64,000 bases of DNA from Vespula vulgaris (GCF_905475345.1 NC_066589.1:2475501-2539500); one strand, 5' to 3'; shown: positions 1 to 12,775, counted from the stretch's first letter. Numbers and translations: made by a program. The notes: a model not told the origin generated them from the letters alone.

Positions 1-467
1 TGTACGATTTTCGACGAAAGTCGTATATAAAAATTAACCCTGGATGGAACCAACAAAAAAGCTTTACATTTTTATATTCTTAAAAGCGAAAAAATCGGTT
101 CGTTGCACTCGTCTACCTAATTTCTACCATATTTTAACTACATTACTACATCATATTTTAATTTTAAAATGTTTATAATTAAATGGGCGCCTGATTTTGA
201 AACTAATCAAATAATTTGCTTAAAACTTTAAGTAGTAATTTTCGTTATGATAGATAAACTGTTTGCACATTTTAATAGATTTCATTTACTTACTTTGTGA
301 CCATACTTAGTCGAATAAAGTTTACATCCACTTATGAACATATATATATTTATATAGATATATAATAAATATAATAAATAATAATAAATATATATATTTT
401 TTTAACTTCAGATAAGATTAAAATATTCCACTTGTATTAAAAGTTATAACGTGAGTACATTTTTTAC
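1..467. other. Left edge: AT-rich intronic sequence
   Basis: This stretch should be intron of the minus-strand claudin-like gene. Two blocks (about 143-175 and 230-290) resemble blocks at about 6468-6500 and 6618-6685, in the same position relative to the other 36-nt exon copy. A TA/ATA-rich run covers about 339-400. No exon is seen. Confidence 0.4.
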
Positions 468-503
468 GATAGTGACTACATAAGACATTTCCGATGGTCG
501 TGC
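468..503 (-). CDS. Candidate alternative 36-nt exon, copy A, of the claudin-like gene
   Basis: The minus strand shows a pyrimidine tract of about 50 nt ending in CTTCTAG at 504, then 36 nt, then a donor-like GTAAAA at 467. The 11 full codons read TTIGNVLCSHY. Against copy B the 36 nt differ at 10 positions, 9 of them transitions, with no indels. Three codons change silently, four change the residue, and the Cys, the central VLC and the His are kept. Using copy A or copy B would give the same frame, as expected for mutually exclusive exons. The donor is not a perfect consensus, and no downstream exon is visible in the 467 bases left of it. Confidence 0.45.
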
Positions 504-3500
504 CTAGAAGGAGAAAGAAGGAGAGAGAAAGAAAAAAGAGAGATACAAATGAGAAAAATATAAATTCGAACGAAGAGAGGAAAGATAAATTGCAAATCGG
601 ATTAATTATCACTAGCATGCACTCCGAGCGCTATATCGCTGGCGCCTGAAGAATAATTACTACGCGGATTTTACATTTAATTTATGCATTCCGTGCAAAA
701 ATAGAACACCGTGGTATTTTAACGTTTCCTAAATTACAGTAGTTCCATTATTAGAGACTCGAGGTCTACGAAACTCGATGTTGTTTTAGTAAACATTCAA
801 AAGAGGGTTCCTCAACATCCGAAGATAAATCAATTTCATATCTCTCTTATAATTTGTTGTTATAATTTATTGATATATGTAGAACAACAATAGATCATCG
901 AGAAACGATAATGTTAAAAGAATGAAGAAAACAACGATAATGTATTACGTATTGAAAATCTTGCCCTACCTTTCCTCAACTAGAAATAGGAATTCAAGAG
1001 AAAGAGGGAAGGAGGAAGAGGGAGAGAAGGGAGGGAAACTGCAAGAGGGTGCCTTCGTGGCCGTTGCTTGATGTATTCTGAATTAATGCAAACAGCTAAT
1101 GTTATGTTAATGCCTCTTGCAATAGTATTAGTAATGCTATCTTGGGTATCGTAAATACGAAGTGGAATAATTTCCATGTTAACCGGTACTTCTATTACAA
1201 ATACGAGAGGTATATTCGAAGAGGCTTTCACTGGAAAAATTCAAGAATTGAATTACGGGTCGACGATGTCAAGTTTGACTTCTCCGTTGAGTCTCATCGT
1301 TACTCGATCAAAGAAAGTAAAAAATAGTTTAATGAAAAATTGTTTAAACGACGAGATAACCTCATCACGTATATTTACGAATTAAAGAAAAGACTTAAAA
1401 ATATTGAATATAAAGAGATCACGAAATACGAAAGCCCGACAATCATGCTTTTATTTTAATATGTACTATACTTTGAAAAGGAAGCAAACTTTTCCACGTT
1501 AATACGTATTACGACGAGGAAAAGAAGAATCTTTAGTCGACGGAAAGATAAATATTTCTCTTTTCAAAGATAAAACTAAAACGTTGTTTGCATTCAGACG
1601 ACTACAGTATTTAAAGTATTTTCATTAGCAGGATCGTTTTGAAAAAATCTTCTCTTTTATGTCTTTTGTCCACCAGTTGACGTCGATTGATACTTAACTC
1701 GTTAGATATATTTTACCTGAAGATATTTCACGAGAAAAAGAAACAGCTTTTCCTTCGATCGATTCACAGTAAAAAAAATCCCAACTTCTTAGACCGGCCG
1801 CTTTCGACAAAATTCAACTTTCTTCACAAACAAATTATATAATTAAATTAGTAATATGAATTAATTTACTTTCCATATCAATTTCAAATCAATCCATTTG
1901 GCTATTTAGACGCTAAATGAATGAACACACACGCACTCACATGTATACATATACATAAATGTATACATATACATGATATAAAACGTAAAGATCTAAAACG
2001 ATTTTTGATATCCGAAATCGTTTAAGAGATAATCGTCCATTACACTTTTCGCTATATCAAGAGCATAAGGAACTCTGTAGTTGTGCTTAAAAAGAGAAAG
2101 AAAAGATCGGTGTAAATACATTAGCGAGTCGGTCGGTCACGCAAGCGAGCCAACTTAGCCGGCAGCTTTTCCTGCGCTTTGGACGCTCGGAAAAGTTTCG
2201 AAATTAATTCAGTTAGTCTCGTCTGTTCGCTTCGCGCGAACTGCCTCGGGACATTTACCGAGAACGCGAGCGGAAGCACGGAACGGAAACGACGATGTCG
2301 CCAACGCGATGCCACCCCTTAAAAGAGGGTGAAAGAGGATGAAAAGGGGTTGGTGGGGTTTGGTAAGGGCACTGATGTTCGCGAAAAAGGCGAGACATTT
2401 CGCTTCGTCGACGTCCTCAACGGATTTTCGGAGTATTGCTCTCTCTCTCTCTTTCTCTCTCTTTCTCACTCTCTCTTGCTTGCAAGTTCGCAGGCTCTCT
2501 TTCCTCGTTACGATGCAAGGAAGAAAATTCACGCCCGTCGAAAGTCCTCGTCCGAACGTCTATCGCCTCTAAAATAAATTACGTCCGGGTGCGCGGACCT
2601 TGTGCCGAGCTTGCAAGCTCATTTACAACCAAAAGCGTCCTCTCGTTACCGACGTGCGCGTTTCGCGTTTCTCCTTCCTATCGGGCGGCAATTAACACGA
2701 GACAGATTACTGCAAAAAACTCTCCTGCAAAGTATCTCCCTCTCTCACGCTATCTCTCTCTCTCTCTCTCTCTGTATTTTTCATTCTCTCTTTTCCTTTT
2801 AACTCTCTTCGCTCCAGGAAAACTATGTTTTCCGTTTTTATCGATAACGCTCGTGGCAAACGATTTTTCCTACTTTTTCTACTTGGAATCATTTATAATT
2901 AACGTTTCACTGGTAATACGACTATGAGTTCGCGACTTACATATGTATGTATGTTGATGTCAAGAAAAATTACGGAATAAAATGTGGAATTTATAAAGGA
3001 GATTTAGAAAGTAATGTAGAAAGGAAAGAAAAATTAAACACGGTAAGTTTCCTCGCCGATTTTCAACGTTAACCCCATTATTCGCGACAGAGGGACGTCC
3101 CATCACGATGAGGATTCGTTGAAGCAAAGAAAACGCCGGAAGGACGAACTTCGAGAAGAATTTTTGCTACATTCACAATGCATGAAACAACGGAGAGCTT
3201 TTTCATGCACGTACGCATAAAGGGAAGAAGACAAGGGTGGTCTTTAGATGGGAACGTTAAAAATAGTGTTACGTTTTCGCATTCGTATGTAATCTTTCCT
3301 TAGTGTAAATCGATTCTTTATTTTAAGAAGGCAACACTTTTACTTTACCATCGTTCAAAAAGTTTCTTTGCCAATACTCGCGCAATAGTTTCGCTTTTTT
3401 AAAGGACGAACTTGGACTATTTAAAATTCGATTACATCTTCTTAAAGAAATGAGAAAAAGAGAAAAAGAAGATGAAAAAAAGGAAAAGAAAAGTAATCAA

Positions 3501-4123
3501 AGAAAAATAAAAATGTTCGAATACGTATGATACACCGTTCGTGTTTCAAAGAAGGAAATAGTTGGAAAGTTGTTTTTTTCTTTTTTTCGAAAAGAACGAT
3601 ATAATAATATGAAGGACAGATGGCGTTCGTATATTTTGGTAAAAGACATCAAAGACGAAAAGCGCACTTTCCATAAATTCTCGTTATTTATCAACGTCGA
3701 GATCCACTAATGTAATACCTTTCCTATACGCGTTCTTGAACCCGCCTTCGCAATAGAGCGCTAGCGAGAGAGAGAGAGAGAGAGGGAAGGTAAGATATAA
3801 GCATAGCTAGCGCGTGCGAAAGCTTCGTTGCTTCTGTGCCGAATCGATTCTGATCGCATATTGGAGGAGCTCACGTCGATACTCGAGAGCGGAAGCCCCA
3901 GCAGCTCGTTACGTACCCAACAATTAATTACTCCCTTCGTAAAACTGCGGGACGCCGACAATTTGTCTTCATTGGCGAGACGACTTATCAGAGAAGAAAA
4001 GAGGGAGGACGACTTAACAGAAAGAAAAAGAGCTGAAGAGAGAAGCTTGGAAAAGCGAAGAAGTAGAGAAAGAGGAAGAGATCCGAAGCGAAAATGAAGA
4101 AAAAGGAGTATACGAGAAGGAAA

Positions 4124-4162
4124 AGAAGAAGAAGAAGAAAAAGAAGAAGAAGATGAAGAAGA
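4124..4162. repeat. (GAA)n-rich microsatellite
   Basis: Imperfect GAA/AAG repeat within a longer purine tract (about 4000-4190). It explains the Ser/Phe-rich minus-strand open frames here. Confidence 0.85.
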
Positions 4163-5169
4163 AAAAGAGAAAGAAGGAAAAGTAACGGCAACGGGAGAAA
4201 GAGGGTGAGACGGTAAGTAGGAGATCCTGGTGAACACATAGCAACGTGGCTGCTTTTCGTTCTCCTGCTATCGGACCATCCATCAATTGTTTTATAATAT
4301 CGTGGCGTCGTTTGTCAATCTTTTTTGCCCTGCGGACACTTCGCTATCGTCTCTCTCAGTCTTGCGTGTCGAACATGCGCTCGCGTACACATATATCACT
4401 TACATACACACACACACACACATATATATATATATTACGATATAACTTCCTCTACAGATCACGTCGTTACCACTCGACTAACGTAACATGAACTAAAACT
4501 CGAAAACTAGTTGCCCTCAATGAAACTATACTTCTTATAAGATTATTTTCTTCTGATTTATATATATATATATATATATACGTTCCTTTTCTTTATTAAC
4601 GATAAAATAACCAATTCGATTATTTATATAAAACGATAATGAGATTCATGACATAGGATCGACGAAAATCGTATCTTAAGAAAAACTGAATAAAATTAAT
4701 CTTTTTTTCTTCTCGAATATATTTATAAAAATTCTATTCATCGTATGAAACAATCGTATCGTTAAACTCGTTACGTGATAGTCAATATTTTAATTCATTT
4801 GTTATTGGTTCGAACTTAACAGCAATTAGAAATTTCCAATTTTCCTGGTACTAATTGAAAGTATCAATCAACGTACAACCCACATTGAACCTTTTCCAAT
4901 ATACTTGAAACATCGAAGCAACGGCGAAATCGCGTTTTCGTAACTCCATACTCCGGATAAAGTTGGAGTTTACGCGACGTTAGGTTCGTTAGGTCGCTAA
5001 TACCGCGTAGCCCAAAGCTCTCGGTATTTCACTTAAATGTGCTGTTCTCCTATATGCCACCACGCGCCCAAGCGAAATTGGATATGGACGGAAAGTAGGG
5101 AGGGAAGGGCTGGCTGTTGCGATATCGATGTTAGGTAGACGACGACAAGCGGTATTCGTCTGGGAAACA

Positions 5170-5234
5170 GAAAGAGAGAGAGAGAGAGAGAGGGAGGGAG
5201 AGAGAAAGGAGAGAGAGAGAGAAAGAGAGAGAGA
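5170..5234. repeat. (GA)n microsatellite, interrupted
   Basis: GA run with GGGA and AAG interruptions. Confidence 0.9.
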
Positions 5235-6845
5235 CTTTTTGAGAGAACGTTTTATTTAATGCCATGGCCATTAGTCACCATCAAACAGGCCATTGGAAGT
5301 CGCGAAATATCGTCGGCTGGCTCGGCCTTTGACCTTACCAACCTCTAACCACCCACCTTAATCTTAACCGAGCTCCTCGGTAGAGCTTTTCCTTTTCGAG
5401 GACAGAGAGACGATTCATCGTTCCGAAACGAAGGCTGCCCGATGACGAGGATAATAAGAACTCGTTAGCTTTCATGTAATTCGATGGAAAAAAAATAAAA
5501 AAAGAAATAAGAGAAAAGGATGAAGAACGAATCAGTCCGTTCGCTTTTGACTGCAAGCTTGACTCCATGTACATACGTACACATGTACGTACGAGCTTGC
5601 ACACGTTGAAATACCAAAGCGACTTTTTCTTCTCAGCGATTGCCCTATAAAATCGGCTATTTAAAATCTCCGCAATTTTTCCATTCCTAACGGAGATCCA
5701 CTACCTTCACGTCCACTTCCTCTTTCTGCTCTTTCTCCATCTTCTCCTACTCTTGCTCCTCCTCTGCTTCCTATCCTGAACTGTAGCAAGGCTAAGGCTC
5801 GTGCTTGAACCAGTTTAAAACGTGCAATTTTTCAATCTCGATAATGCACGTCGAGACGCGCTATTAAATCAACGTTTTATCGCTTATCCTACTCGCGTTA
5901 ATTCATACTTTCCGCTTTCATATTTTCGCGCCTCGTACGACGAGGATGAAACTCTATTCGTCTTGTACCTCCTGAGGCTTTTCGAATATCTTTCGAAGAA
6001 TGATTTTCTTATCCTCGATATTAAACGTTCCGATCGATTCCAATGAATTGCAAAGATAAAAGAGAAAAAAGATTTTCTTCTCGATCTCGACGAGATTCGA
6101 AATCAAGCGTCCGTGAAATGCAGTAGATAGAATGATACGCGGAAACTAGAAAATCTTCTCGATAAATATGAAGTCCTCGAGAATATAACGAGAAAGATTT
6201 CACGTGTATCTACGAGATAGCTATCTTTGATCTTTCAAAAAAACATTCTCTTACGAGATATAAAAACTCTTTGAATTTCTATTTGACACAGACTCGTCTG
6301 ACAACAAAAGAAAATCAGTCCGATCTTTCTTTTCTACTATCATCGCGATGATAATAATTCGTTATCATTATTGTAATATGTGAAAATGAAAATGTAATGA
6401 TAACAAAAATATACAAAGTATGAAACTTGACATTTTATCCACGATAAAGGTATACTTTTATAAACATGTTATTACATCATATTTTTACTATTAAAATGTT
6501 TAGAGTAAACAACATTCTCACATTCCACAAAAGTCTTTTGTAAAGTTTCTATAAAATTGGGTCGGCCACTTCGTTAATTTTTACTTCTATTAAATTGTTA
6601 TTTATACTATCGAACAGTTAAAACTTTTGACAACATTTTCTGTTACGATAGATAAATTCTGTTATAAAATTTTATTAGATTTGCTTCGGTCGATTCGTCG
6701 CTTTGGTTTAAAAAAAGATTTACTTTTTACGCAAACAGACATATATACACGTACATTTATAAAATGTTATGATTCGAAGAAAACTTCAAACAGAATTGAA
6801 AACTTTCATTTGTGTCAACAGTTATAGCAAGCGAACGCTTTTCAC

Positions 6846-6881
6846 GAAGGTGATTGCATAAGACGCTCCCGGCGGTTGTGC
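6846..6881 (-). CDS. Candidate alternative 36-nt exon, copy B, of the claudin-like gene
   Basis: On the minus strand a long pyrimidine tract ends in TTTTTTAG at 6882. It is followed by 36 nt and then by a donor-like GTGAAA at 6845. The first two bases complete the phase-1 codon left by the exon at 9632..9395, and one base is left over, so phase in and out is 1-1. The 11 full codons read TTAGSVLCNHL. The Cys fits the second conserved Cys of the claudin/CACNG first extracellular loop, which exon 1 lacks. A paralogous copy with identical length, phase and splice layout lies at 503..468. The exon call rests on splice signals, phase and duplication, not on a family alignment. An alternative is a decayed intronic duplication that never becomes mRNA. 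Confidence 0.5.
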
Positions 6882-8418
6882 CTAAAAAAGTGAAGAGAGA
6901 AAAAAAGAAAAAGAGAAAAAAAGGGAAGAGAAGCAGGGAGAAGAGGTAGATAAAAAGAAAACCAAAAGAATGGCGAGCGATGGACTTTCGCAGCAAAAGG
7001 ATCTTCTGCAGGCTCACTTCTCTTTTCGCGAGCCGTTTGGAACTTCTTACGAATCCCGAATATTCTCTCATCCTTTTCATTCTTCCTTCGAAACTCGAAT
7101 CTCGGCTCGCATGACACGCAAGAAAGCTGGTCTAACCGAAAGGTACGAGAAAAGAAAAGTTTCAGTCTTAGGAGAGGAGTCTCGAAAAGGAGATCTGTTG
7201 CTAAACTCTCCGAATTGTCCTAGCAAAATTCTTGGCGAACGGCGAATACTCGTTGGAGCATCGACGAATCTCCACGAACTATAGAAAGGGATTACCACAT
7301 CTATGTCTGTGTGTTTTTCTATATGTGTTTAGCTTTGTATAAAACTTTCGTGGAATTGTCTCCCAGTTTCCCGTACGAGATCTTCAAAGTCCAAAACGAA
7401 GGGAAATATTCGGCTAAGAAGAAGAAGAAGAAGAATAAGAAGAAGAAAAGGAAAGAGAATTTTCGATCGGACGTTTTCAGAGCCAAACAAGACGACGTTT
7501 CTTCGATTTCCTCGCAATACCTTCTTCGCATTTCTTTCTTGATAGAAACTGTTTGTAGAATAAACTTTCTCGGATAATAAGGATCGTGCCGAGATAAAAA
7601 TCGTTCAGAAAGAAATAACGAATAGCAAAATCTCATGGGATTTCATCTTGTCGAGATTAAACCAGAACCGAGAACTGGACGAACGAATGAAGACTAAACA
7701 GGTTCAACAAATAACAAAGACTCGGATATAAGAGAGAAAGAGAGAGAGAATAAGAAAAATATAAAATCGTTGCTACATTGTATCTTACACAGGTGCTTTT
7801 CTCAATGTGTACCCACCTGTATATATCGTACATAAGAGAAAAGAAAGAAAGAAAGGGAGAAAGAGAGAGAGAGAGAGAGAGAGAGGGAAGAATACGCAGT
7901 TTTCGAGGTGGATCCTTGAATCGCATAGAGAAGAGAGTAAAAGAGTGTAGCTTGTTGGGTCGGAGGTGGAAAATGCAAGAAGGATGAAAGTCGAAAGCTC
8001 CGTACCGAATAAGAAAGACAGACAAACAAAGAGAGAGAGAGGGAGAAGAAGAAAAAGAGGAAGAGAGAGGAAGAGAAAGAAAAAGAGAGAAATACAGAAA
8101 GAGAGACGAGACACTGAGGGAAATAAAAAGGAATTGTCATCGTACGGGTGGATGCAACCACCCTTGTAACCATACCAAGAGCGAGCGGCCAAGTTTGCTG
8201 GCTTTAACTCTTTTCTCTATCCACCATTCTCCAGACCCTCTTCACAGCCACTGTCATTTGTTTTTACGTTTACTCCTCGTCGTTCCTTATAAAATCCGAC
8301 GGTCTCTTACCCTTCCAATCCTCCCCATCGTATACCGACAGCCGCGAAGCCGTTCGTACCGAGCTCCAATGTGAGATTTTCAAGCGTCGAAAAAGGTAAG
8401 AGGGTGTTTCCAACGTGG

Positions 8419-8450
<32 letters not shown>

Positions 8451-8978
8451 TTTGGATGCTTCCTCGTTTAGATGAGTTCAAACACCGTGGCAATCTTCGG
8501 TTACCTCCCTGTCCCTCTACCTCCCTCTCTCTCTCTCTATCCCTCTTTCATTCTCTACTTTTTCTTTTCAAGAAAAATAAGAGAAAAAAGCTGACAGAAA
8601 ATTTCGAAGTCTCGTAGAAATGCCTCCCTTTCTCTTTTTCTCATCCACAGGGCAATACTCGTTGAAATCTCGGCCCCGGTTCGAGATAGGAAGAGAAGGA
8701 AATCTTTAAGGTAGAAATCTTAACTTCGACTCTCTTTGGACCATCTCCTTACGACTAAATGAAACTTATACAGATAGAACTTCGAAAAGGTAAAAGTTCG
8801 TCGGATCGTTCGAGGAACTCACAGCACCGCGTTACGAGATTTTATAGTAAACCTCAAAACCGGATTTACCGACAGCGTGATAGCGATAGTAACGTTCCAA
8901 CGGTGAAAGTTTCCTTTGCGAATAAGCGGAAGATAAACACCGAGACCGACTTGAACAGAGAGTGAGAGAGGGACACCT

Positions 8979-9017
<39 letters not shown>

Positions 9018-9394
9018 TTCTCTCTTTCAAGGAGCAAGTCCTTCCAGGATCGAGAGTAATCTTTTTCTCTTCGATTTTTACGCTTCGCCTAAGTAGGATA
9101 ATCTCACATCGAGTGCTATCGTAAATAAAGTATGGAGAAATCGGTACAGACGATGGTTTACAGGTGTGATTAAACGCGAGATAAGCGATGAAAAAGTTGC
9201 TCTGAAAAAAGTATTGGTATATTCCTCTCGTGATGCAGAAGAAGGTAAAGAAAAGAAAAAAGGAAAAAGGAAAGAAAGGAAAAGAGGAGAAAAGAAAAGA
9301 GAGGAGAAACTCGGAAGTTTTTCATCGCGACAGCCGTTAAAACGAAACGACTTTCGTTAAAAGAACAAGTTATGAGACATGAGAGAGTACTCAC
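6882..9394 (-). other. Probable first intron of the claudin-like gene
   Basis: The span starts at the GTGAGT donor (9394..9389) and, if copy B is used, ends at the TTTTTTAG acceptor at 6882. It is rich in GA on the plus strand (7730-8100, 8421-8447), which reads as pyrimidine tracts on the transcribed strand. It also has a GC-richer patch at 8160-8370. No exon is supported. Confidence 0.5.
8982..9012. repeat. (CT)n microsatellite
   Basis: Pure CT run preceded at 8957-8971 by a short GA stretch, so the two could fold back on each other. Confidence 0.9.
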
Positions 9395-9632
9395 GAATGG
9401 TGAGGTTGGAAGGCTTTACGATTTTCGGGCAGACCCTGAAGAGGCCGAGCTTGAAGCGTACGCTGACTAGAATCGGTGAGTTATTTGATATATACGACAG
9501 CGGGATCTTCTCTTCCGTGTGAAGCCAAGCTGGACCCAACAAGGCAGTACTTAGAGCTGCCAATGCCGCGAGGCCACATACCACGCCGCACCTCGTCAGT
9601 CTTGTACCACCAGGACCATCCGAGCAACACAT
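9395..9632 (-). CDS. Claudin/CACNG (TARP-like) four-pass membrane protein, first coding exon (partial gene)
   Basis: This is the N-terminal coding exon, 79 codons plus one base, of a claudin/PMP22/calcium-channel-gamma superfamily protein. Residues about 15-37 form the first membrane helix (CGVVCGLAALAALSTALL), ending in the conserved Trp36. Residues 38-79 are the first extracellular loop, with GLF at 63-65, Cys68, and an N-glycosylation sequon at Asn76-Leu-Thr. Family members usually have W...GLW...C...C here; this one has Phe in place of the second Trp, and its second Cys must come from the next exon. The start is fixed by an in-frame TGA at 9653..9651, seven codons upstream. The exon ends at a GTGAGT donor (9394..9389) in phase 1. 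The other three helices are not seen and are probably left of the window. Family members act at cell junctions or as channel/receptor auxiliary subunits; which applies here cannot be decided from one exon. Confidence 0.75.
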
Positions 9633-10566
9633 CCTGTCTTCGGTAATGATTCAGACTCTATTCTTTATCCGGAGAATGCATCCTTCGTTGAAAAGGATCA
9701 CCTAGTTGACGCGACGTTGTTGTTTTCTATAGACGTCTCTCGATGGCTTTGTACTTCTCGTCGATTCATTCTTCTTTTTCCTGTAAATGTTCTCGTCTCT
9801 ATTTGTCCTCTCCTTTCACTCACGTTTATACACTCGCGTTTATTATTAACAACTTTGTAATATCTCGTTAGTTTTCTTAAAGATTCCCATGAGTTTCATC
9901 TTATCACTTCATTATTGAAATTATATTCTAAAAAGAAATTAAATGGTAAATAAAGTAAAACGATCCTAAATCAAATATGATATTTTCCGATATATAGATC
10001 CGATTACAACTCTCGTATTCTCGATCATTACTCGCAGGGAAGAACTTGTTTACGAGAATTCGAACGAGCGAACGTGGTAATCGAGACGACGGTTAACGCG
10101 ATAACGAACGCCCAGCCGGTGCACTTTTAATTGTGTGTCTTGGATTTCAACCGTTCATGAATATTCCGCGCACGAAATAGAGGACATTTATTCGGGATAA
10201 CGTTCGATATTACAGCGTAATTGGAAGTTATAATATAACACGTGGTTAGGACGAAGAAGGTAAAATCATGAGTAGAAGATAACGAGTAACGGTATATCAG
10301 AAAAAGGATGAATAATTTTAACGCCGGACTTTCCCCTACTTTAAATCCAAAACCTCTTATCAGCCTCGTTATTTTGAAAACGATACCGTAATTCAGCGGA
10401 TCATCATAGGGTAATTTCTATGCGAATACGTACATATGGCCGGCACTTTCGAGCCGGTGGCGATTTGTCGGTCGAATAGCGATAACGCCGTCCTCGTTCG
10501 ATGAAAGCGAATAATCCGGCCTCGATAAGCGAGTTATCGAGACTCCATCGAGTTTGACTTTATCGA

Positions 10567-10690
10567 TTCTCTCTCTCTCACTCTCTCTCCCTCTTTCTCT
10601 CTTTTCTCTCTCTTTCTCTCTCTCTTTCTCTATCTATCTATCTATCTACCTGTCTATCTATCTATCTATCTATCTATCTCTTTCTCGCTT
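10567..10690. repeat. Compound (CT)n/(TCTA)n microsatellite
   Basis: CT-rich tract passing into TCTA tetranucleotides at 10630-10678, with two TACC/TGTC interruptions. Confidence 0.9.
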
Positions 10691-12700
10691 TCCGTCTCTT
10701 CACTAGGGAATCGGCTCTCTCGATCTGGCTCTCTCGACCGCATACCACACGGCTTAATGCACGATTCGACTTCTTCGATTTTCGATCGTCTGCGAGACCT
10801 ACGAGAAATCCTATTTCACTCTAAAAGATTTAACGCCTTTAACTTCCGCAAAAATGCACCCGTATCTATACGTTTTATTTTTCCTCCTTACTCGTTCACT
10901 ACACTTGGCATTTCCCTTTCCCATTCAAATTCTTTTCACTCTGTACAATTTAAATAGATTGCCAAACGATAATGAGAACACGAAATGACCCATGAAATCG
11001 TTTGGAAATACGGATTATTATGATTTTTAGTCCTAAGCGGACCGAAGGAAAAGTAGAACTTCGATATTTATCGGACGACAGAAGGATCGAAGTTGGATCG
11101 ATTGATGTAGTATGTACATACGTACGAATAGTTTGCGTTATTTAACAGAAATATGAATATGTATTAGACAGATGTTCGTTGATGCGTCAACGAGAATCCT
11201 CGATGCTTTAACGGAATTCGTCGGTTCGAGTCTGATTCGAGGCAATGCAAACGATCGCTTTGCTAATTACTCTACAAGAGTTTAATAGAATAAACGATCG
11301 GGGAAAAAAAAAGAAAAAAGAAAAATATCAGATCGCAAGTTTATTTCGATTTAAAACTTCTAACTCTTCTTTTAAAATTCAAGAAGAAACATTTAGATAG
11401 AAGACGATCGTAAGAAAGTAAAATTTTCTTTTCCGTTCACGGAATATCGAGAATTAGTGAGCGTAGAATTCGTGATCCGTATCGAATGGGGCGATTCTCG
11501 AAGGGGCCGAATTTCGCAGGAGGAATTTGAAATTAACCTAGGAAAACATTTCGCTTTTCGGGCGAATCCCTAGCATGAACACGGTCCGATCGTGAAAAGC
11601 TAGATTTCAATCGAAAACATCAATCGATTTCGTCGTCGTTTATAAGAGAATAAAAGGAATACAAAGGTTTAGACAGGTTTAGATAGAAAAATGAGAAGAG
11701 TATAAAAGAGATATGGGTGAAAGTTGGGAGTGTGAAAAAACAAAAGGTAGTCCGATAGCCCATTTGTTTACCGGCTTGGATCGTCACCAAGCCATTTTTA
11801 TTGGCAGCAGTCAGGATGTTGGACAAGCGGATGGTTCGACGTGGAATTCGTTGACTGCGTGGACCGTACGAAAGAACAGAATGGTATTACGTTCGTCGGA
11901 GGATGAGGAGAAACGTAAAGAGAACGAGTTGGAAGCAAGCAGGATTCGGATTCGTTTTAAATGGCCAGCTACATGACCGATTGTGTGTCGAACGATCTTG
12001 TGAATGACGAATACGTATACGTGCAAAAAATCTTGTACGTTCTCTTAAAAATGTAAATATAAATATATGCGTATACGTATACATATACATATACGTACAT
12101 AGATGCTAGTTGTGTTAGCGAGACACGAGCCACGAATTTTAATTAACCTTTCCGGTGAACAATCGTTCTCTGATTCAAGATTATTATCCAATTACGGATA
12201 ACACAGAAAGTTCTTCATTTTTCGTACATCGAATATTTTTTTTCCCGTGACTGTCCTAATAATTTTTCTTTTTATCTTTACTTTCATAAAGAATAAAAAG
12301 AAAGAGAGAAAAAAAACTAACGAACATTCTTTATTTTTTATAATCCTTGATAACAGAACGTGTGACAATAGATAGTCTTCAATAATCACATCGTACAATC
12401 GCTACTATTTGATTCGCTTGCTTTTTACTCATCACGTTTTCGATTACTCCATTTCACACTTTTTCAAGGAGCAGAAGCACGAACTTCGCCCTTCGTGCGT
12501 AACTTATAAATAAGTTTTTCCTCAGGCGACCTCGGGTTTGCAATTTGTTCTACTCGATATGCGGTCGTACAGCGAGAGAATTTTCTATCGGTCCAGTGAA
12601 AAGCGATCGACATCGGCTCTACTCTGCGAGATACGTTATTCCCTACCGACGTCGAGAAAACGTGAGGAATCCACTCGACGAGATACTCTGAATCCACTTC

Positions 12701-12705
<5 letters not shown>

Positions 12706-12771
<66 letters not shown>
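12706..12771. repeat. (CT)n microsatellite, about 33 units
   Basis: One of the longest pure CT runs in the window. Confidence 0.95.

Positions 12772-12775
<4 letters not shown>

Larger units (their letters stand above)
504..6845. other. Intervening sequence between the two 36-nt exon copies
   Basis: No supported exon. A GC-richer, CpG-rich patch (2120-2700) contains CT repeats and the 14-bp palindrome GAGCTTGCAAGCTC (2608-2621). A second patch (3730-4350) is dominated by GA and GAA runs, and a third (4900-5400) includes a long GA repeat. The 83-codon open frame at 1231..980 has an acceptor-like TTTTTCCAG before it but no donor and no recognisable claudin features, so it is not called. Confidence 0.5.

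Noticed and set aside
980..1231. Possible second claudin exon on the minus strand (acceptor-like TTTTTCCAG, phase-compatible)
   Set aside because: There is no donor at a sensible place, no membrane helix or loop Cys of the family, and it ends in a repeat-like tail.
7657..8192. Three overlapping minus-strand frames of 122-135 codons
   Set aside because: All are Ser/Leu/Phe translations of a purine-rich plus strand, with no splice or family support.
8759..8965. 68-codon non-repetitive ORF inside the claudin-like intron region
   Set aside because: Opposite strand to the gene, no recognised domain, and its length is within chance expectation.
11170..11260. GGTTCGAGTCT resembling a tRNA B box
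   Set aside because: No matching A box or acceptor stem around it.
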